This document shows positions 13,818 through 17,316 of a DNA stretch of 17,316 nucleotides, piece after piece. The position numbers and the translations under genes were made by a program. The stretch lies in assembly GCA_031549685.1 (NCBI GenBank), contig JAVBPG010000043.1, positions 1-17,316 on the forward strand. Direction: 5' to 3'. The notes under the pieces are model-generated. The model was not told where the DNA came from. It worked only from the letters and a program-made list of their open reading frames with translations, and searched no databases. Position 1 is the stretch's first letter. Each line of letters starts with the position of its first letter. The stretch comes from JAITMY01 sp031549685. Its GTDB lineage: Bacteria; Bacteroidota; Bacteroidia; Bacteroidales; UBA932.

Positions 13818-15323
13818 TTACTTCGCCACCCGTTCCAGCCACTTCACCATGGCAAACATGGCCACCATGGAGAGCAGGCAAACGGCTACAAATACCGTCC
13901 ACGTAATGGAGATGGAGATGTTTTTGTACATCATGGCGCCTAAGAACAGGGAGAAGTTGCCCACCGCCGTGGCGCCTAACCAGCAGCCCTGCATCAGGCC
14001 CTGCAGGTGGGCGGGAGCCACCTTCGACACGAACGACAGGCCCAGGGGCGAAATGAACAGCTCGGCTACCGTGAGTATGAAGTAGGTGCCGAACAGCAGC
14101 CAGGGCGTTACGCGTGCGCCGAAATCCAGGCCGCCCATTGCCTTTACCTCGCTTAGCGCTGGTAGCCCTATCGAGCCTATTGCCATTACCACAAAGGCCA
14201 GCGCCGCAATGCCCATGCCGATACCAATCTTTCGAGGAGTGGAGGGCTCCTTACCTTTTTTGGCCAAGGCCGAGAAGAAGGCCATGATAACAGGCGTTAG
14301 AAATACCACAATGAAAGGATTAACGGATTGGAAAATTTCGGCAGTAATATTGAGCCCGAAAATCTTCAGCTGCGTATAATCCTTGGCAAACATAGTCAAG
14401 GTCAACCCGTTTTGGTGGAACGAGAACCAAAAGAAAATAACTACTGCAAATACGGCGAACAGCGCTAGGATGCGCTGCTTGATTTCCTTTGCATCTTGGT
14501 GTATCTGCTCCTTGGAGATGTGAGGTTGGCTTCCCTTTGCAACGGCCTTTTTGTCGGGCAATATTTTTTTGTAGATAAAGAAAATGACCATTGAAATGAG
14601 CATGGCCACTATGGCCACCGAGAAGGCGTAGTGAAAGCCCGTGTTAAAGGCGTTGAGGTAGCTGTCGGCAAAGGTAGCCATGTCGGGCGTTGCGCCACCC
14701 GAAACCTCTGTGGCCAGCTCCGCGAACCGGCCGCTCAGAACCTCCTCGGACATGGTGCCGTTTTTGAACTGCCAGCACAAATCGGGCAGGTCGGCGTGGT
14801 AGCTGAAGCCCTGCAGCTTCACAAACCAGTTGCGCACCCAAATGGCTGCAAAGGGAGCAAAAATGGCGCCAACGTTGATAAACATGTAGAAGATTTGGAA
14901 GCCCGAATCGCGCAGCTTGGTGTACTTTTTATCGTCGTACATTTGACCCACCAAGGCTTGTAAGTTTCCCTTAAACAGCCCGTTGCCAAAGGCGATAACG
15001 AGGAGCGCCGCCAGGGCAACCCACTGGGTGGTAATGAGCGAGGGCATGGCCAGAAAGAGGTAGCCCAGGCACATCACGGTCAAACCGGCAATGATGGTGC
15101 CCTTGTAGTTCTTCGTCCAGTCGGCAATTAAACCGCCCAGCAAGGCTAAAATGTAGATAGCTCCGTAAAAGGTGGAGTACATCCCTCCGGCTTCGGTTTC
15201 CGACAGGCCGAATTTCGACATCAAAAACAGGGTCAAAATTGCCATCATGGTGTAGAACCCGAAACGCTCTCCCATGTTTGCCAGTGCTGCGGGAATTAAT
15301 CCCCTCGGATGATTTTTGAACAT
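13818..15323 (-). CDS. POT/PTR-family proton-coupled oligopeptide transporter
   Basis: A 501-residue inner-membrane carrier of the major facilitator superfamily, with about 12-14 transmembrane helices. The first helix has MGERFGFYTMMAILTLFL, the position of the POT signature ExxERFxYY, but the first Glu is Asn in the sequence NMGERF. This change is typical of a Bacteroidetes subgroup. GGLIADWTKNYKG follows as the loop 2-3 MFS motif. Di- and tripeptides with co-transported protons are the usual substrates. The start at 15323 (MFKNHPRG) is chosen; a longer in-frame ATG at 15545 would translate repeat DNA and a promoter. A -7 element is upstream, and a palindromic repeat follows the stop. Confidence 0.93.
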   Translation of the reverse strand: MFKNHPRGLIPAALANMGERFGFYTMMAILTLFLMSKFGLSETEAGGMYSTFYGAIYILALLGGLIADWTKNYKGTIIAGLTVMCLGYLFLAMPSLITTQWVALAALLVIAFGNGLFKGNLQALVGQMYDDKKYTKLRDSGFQIFYMFINVGAIFAPFAAIWVRNWFVKLQGFSYHADLPDLCWQFKNGTMSEEVLSGRFAELATEVSGGATPDMATFADSYLNAFNTGFHYAFSVAIVAMLISMVIFFIYKKILPDKKAVAKGSQPHISKEQIHQDAKEIKQRILALFAVFAVVIFFWFSFHQNGLTLTMFAKDYTQLKIFGLNITAEIFQSVNPFIVVFLTPVIMAFFSALAKKGKEPSTPRKIGIGMGIAALAFVVMAIGSIGLPALSEVKAMGGLDFGARVTPWLLFGTYFILTVAELFISPLGLSFVSKVAPAHLQGLMQGCWLGATAVGNFSLFLGAMMYKNISISITWTVFVAVCLLSMVAMFAMVKWLERVAK

Positions 15324-15352
15324 AGCGATAGAAATTTTATTATTTTTGTTTG

Positions 15353-15360
15353 CAAAGATA
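15353..15360 (-). promoter_or_regulatory. -7 element of the POT carrier promoter
   Basis: TATCTTTG on the minus strand (15360-15353) is a full TAnnTTTG match, 29 bp upstream of the chosen ATG. No -33 element is obvious at 19-21 bp. Confidence 0.55.
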
Positions 15361-15416
15361 AAGAAATTGCTCAATCTTAAAAGGGATTTAACATTTAGGA
15401 CAATGATCTTATAGTC

Positions 15417-15530
15417 GAGGTGGAGTTGTGGGAGGATTGTCCCCGCTGGCGGGGGTGGTCGAAGACCGGGGGTGGATGCTCTGAGTGAAACTTCCACCTC
15501 CGCCCTTGCGGGCATCTCCGTTGGCGGAGG
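15417..15530. repeat. Composite palindromic repeat between divergent POT and NAD(P)HX genes
   Basis: Several nested hairpins are present. GAGGTGGA (15417-15424) pairs with TCCACCTC (15493-15500). GGTC-GAA-GACC lies at 15457-15467. CCTCCGCC (15497-15504) pairs with GGCGGAGG (15523-15530), enclosing GCCC-TTGC-GGGC. The high-GC, self-complementary sequence is unlike coding DNA. It is the only notable content of the 251-bp divergent gap apart from the POT -7 element; no promoter for the plus-strand gene was found. Confidence 0.72.
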
Positions 15531-15574
15531 ACAGCCAACACGCAAAGCCTTGGGGAAATAAACAAAATAATGCC

Positions 15575-17095
15575 ATGAAAATTCTTCGCGCTGCTGACAT
15601 AAAGCAGGTGGATGACTACACCATAGCGCATGAGCCGGTTACCTCCGTGGACTTGGTGGCGCGGGTGGCAGGGGCCCTGCACCGCGAGTTGCTCGCTGCT
15701 TTTTCGTCCTGCAAAAAGCTTGCCATTGTCTGTGGAAAGGGAAAAAATGCCGCCGACGGCATGGCGCTGGCGGCGGCATTAATGTGGGAGTCGGGCTATA
15801 CCGTGCGGGCGCTATGCTGCTACCCCCCGGATGATTTATGCCCCGAGGCGGCCCACTTTTACGGTGAAATAAAGGCTTGGCCCATGCTCAGATGCGAGCA
15901 GGTTGATGGTCTGCAAACTCCTGTATTTGAACGTGATGAGTTGATTGTTGATGGCTTGTTCGGCACCGGGCTTTCGCGCCCTCTGGCGGGCTACGAAAAG
16001 CAGTTGGTGCAGGCCATTAACAGCAGCGGCTGCCGGGTGCTTTCGGTCGATATTCCCTCGGGCATGATGGCGGAGGATAACGCGGCGAACGATGCGGAGG
16101 CGGTTGTCCGCGCGCACCACACCTTCACGCTCAACGCGCCCAAGCTGGCCATGCTGCTGCCCGAATACGGCAATTATGTGGGGCAGCTACACGTGCTGGA
16201 CATCGGCCTGCACCCCGACGCCGTGGCGCAGGCCCCATCCAATTTCTACTACACCGTGCCCGATGATTTGCGCAAAATGCTCAAGCCCCGCGACAAATTC
16301 TCGCATAAGGGCAGCTACGGCCGCTGCCTGCTGGTGGCGGGCTCGCAAGGCATGATGGGGGCCGCGGTGTTGGCCTCGCGTGCTTGCCTGCATGCAGGCG
16401 CCGGCTTGCTTACGGCGCATATCCCCAAGTGTGGCGTCAACATTTTGCAGACTGCTGTACCCGAGGCCATGCTTAGCGTTGACGAAAACGAAAATCATTT
16501 TTCGGGGGTAAAAAATGTTGATTCCGGAAGGTACGATGCGGTGGCCATTGGCTGCGGGCTGAGCTGCGGCATCGATGCGTCGGTAGGCTTGGAGGCCTTG
16601 CTGCGCCACGCCGTGAGCGTTCCGCTGGTGCTCGATGCGGATGCCTTGAATATTGTTTCGGGCAACGAAATGCTGTTTAACATGCTGCCCGAAAATACCA
16701 TTATTACCCCGCACGTAAAGGAATTCGAACGGTTATTCGGCGCTTGCGCCAACGGTATGGAGCGGCTGCAAAAGCAGCAGGAGGTGGCGCGGCAGCACAG
16801 AATTGTGGTGGTGCTCAAAGGTGCGCATACATCGGTGGCCTTACCCTCGGGCGATGTTTTTTTCAGCTCCACGGGCAACCCCGGCATGGCCACCGCCGGC
16901 AGCGGCGATGTGCTTACCGGCGTAATTCTGGCCTTGCTGGGGCAGGGCTACGAGCCTGCGCAGGCGGCCCTGCTGGGCGTTGGCCTGCACGGCATGGCGG
17001 GCGATGCCGGCGCCAAAAGCAAATCGCAAATGTACCTTACCGCCTCCGATATAGTGGAGCACCTCTACGTGCTCGACCACGAAGCAATGTGCTAA
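15575..17095 (+). CDS. nnrD: Bifunctional NAD(P)HX epimerase / ADP-dependent NAD(P)HX dehydratase
   Basis: A 506-residue metabolite-repair enzyme. The N-terminal YjeF_N epimerase domain (about 1-215) interconverts R- and S-NAD(P)HX. The C-terminal ribokinase-like dehydratase (about 225-500) restores NAD(P)H using ADP. Dehydratase motifs are intact: HKGSYGR (244-250), DADALN (354-359), TPH (378-380) and AGSGDVLTG (441-449, catalytic Asp445). In the epimerase half, LFGTGLSR (128-135) and SVDIPSG (157-163) are present, but the nucleotide-binding GNNGGDG is GKNAADG (56-62) and the usual LMExAG is LVARVAG (27-33). Epimerase activity is therefore less certain. The ATG at 15575 is chosen over 15485 because the family begins at MKIL and the extra head translates repeat sequence. 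Confidence 0.94.
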   Translation: MKILRAADIKQVDDYTIAHEPVTSVDLVARVAGALHRELLAAFSSCKKLAIVCGKGKNAADGMALAAALMWESGYTVRALCCYPPDDLCPEAAHFYGEIKAWPMLRCEQVDGLQTPVFERDELIVDGLFGTGLSRPLAGYEKQLVQAINSSGCRVLSVDIPSGMMAEDNAANDAEAVVRAHHTFTLNAPKLAMLLPEYGNYVGQLHVLDIGLHPDAVAQAPSNFYYTVPDDLRKMLKPRDKFSHKGSYGRCLLVAGSQGMMGAAVLASRACLHAGAGLLTAHIPKCGVNILQTAVPEAMLSVDENENHFSGVKNVDSGRYDAVAIGCGLSCGIDASVGLEALLRHAVSVPLVLDADALNIVSGNEMLFNMLPENTIITPHVKEFERLFGACANGMERLQKQQEVARQHRIVVVLKGAHTSVALPSGDVFFSSTGNPGMATAGSGDVLTGVILALLGQGYEPAQAALLGVGLHGMAGDAGAKSKSQMYLTASDIVEHLYVLDHEAMC

Positions 17096-17218
17096 AAAAT
17101 TGCTACTTTTACAACTCAAAAAATAGAAAAACGATAAGTACACAGCACCTTTTTCGGCTTATCATATTGCCATTTGGTATTGTTAATTTAGTGTAGATTT
17201 TAATAAAAATCGAACCCT
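17096..17218. other. AT-rich gap after the NAD(P)HX gene
   Basis: No gene is visible. GATAAG and CTTATC (within 17130-17165) could form a weak hairpin around CACCTTTTTCGG, but no clear terminator is seen. Confidence 0.4.
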
Positions 17219-17305
17219 TGTCATTCTGAGCGGAGCGAAGAATCTCATGTTGTGAATATGAAGCCCTGTGCGAACTTGAGATCCTTCGCTTCGCTCAGGA
17301 TGACA
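17219..17305. repeat. Palindromic repeat, TGTCATTCTGAGC family
   Basis: The left arm 17219-17247 (TGTCATTCTGAGCGGAGCGA...) and right arm 17277-17305 (...CTTCGCTCAGGATGACA) pair at 26 of 29 positions, and all three differences keep G-U pairing. It is of a kind with the other TGTCATT-ended elements in the window but has a different body. It is a common intergenic element type in bacterial genomes of this group. Confidence 0.88.
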
Positions 17306-17316
17306 TAACCATTAAG

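Noticed and set aside
15324..15545. N-terminal extension of the POT carrier
   Set aside because: It would translate the composite palindromic repeat and the promoter; the family start MFKNHP is at 15323.
15485..15574. N-terminal extension of the NAD(P)HX enzyme
   Set aside because: It is encoded by repeat DNA, and the YjeF_N domain begins at MKILRAADI (15575).
1..17316. CRISPR array, insertion sequence or prophage
   Set aside because: No regularly spaced direct repeats, transposase, integrase or phage structural gene was seen; the repeats present are isolated palindromes.

Overview
The window looks like the chromosome of a member of Bacteroidota, probably order Bacteroidales. Most gene starts are preceded by the Bacteroidetes sigma-ABfr promoter (TTTG or TTG, 19-21 bp, TAnnTTTG) and lack a clear Shine-Dalgarno sequence. 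The gene content also fits: a YidE/AspT-type carrier, an NMGERF-type POT peptide carrier, a DUF1015 protein and a LytS/LytR pair. No phage, insertion sequence, CRISPR array or rRNA is present.

Layout. (1) 1-2622: the 3' end of uxuA (mannonate dehydratase) faces, across a bidirectional terminator, a two-gene minus-strand operon. It encodes a LacI-type regulator and a secreted CE15-type glucuronoyl esterase. This AT-rich block next to a hexuronate gene suggests a small glucuronoxylan/uronate module. (2) 2836-4572 (-): dnaX, with an A9 tract where domain III meets the Ala/Pro linker, a likely gamma/tau frameshift site. (3) 4956-7668 (+): an exported TPR protein with its own promoter and terminator, then a DUF1015 protein. 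(4) 7736-7823: tRNA-Ser(GCT) with promoter and terminator. (5) 7897-8771: a small cupin (-) and a YgbA-family protein (+) diverge from a region with a CRP/FNR-like palindrome. Its dyad is exactly 29.5 bp from the -7 element of each promoter. (6) 8944-10599: a YidE/AspT-type membrane carrier. (7) 10884-13705: a LiaF-like membrane protein, a LytS-type histidine kinase and a LytTR response regulator, probably an envelope-stress operon. The kinase-regulator gap holds a candidate 22-codon membrane micropeptide ORF inside a nested 27-28 bp inverted repeat. (8) 13818-15323 (-): POT-family peptide carrier. (9) 15575-17095 (+): bifunctional NAD(P)HX epimerase/dehydratase with unusual epimerase motifs.

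Intergenic spaces carry several palindromic repeats. Three have ends of the type TGTCATT...AATGACA (or TGTCATT...GATGACA), one family occurring as two near-complete copies and one fragment. They often sit at gene ends and may act as terminators or mobile hairpin elements.

The points most worth following are the symmetric divergent promoter, the dnaX slippery tract, the micropeptide/hairpin in the two-component operon, and the CE15 esterase lacking the canonical catalytic glutamate.
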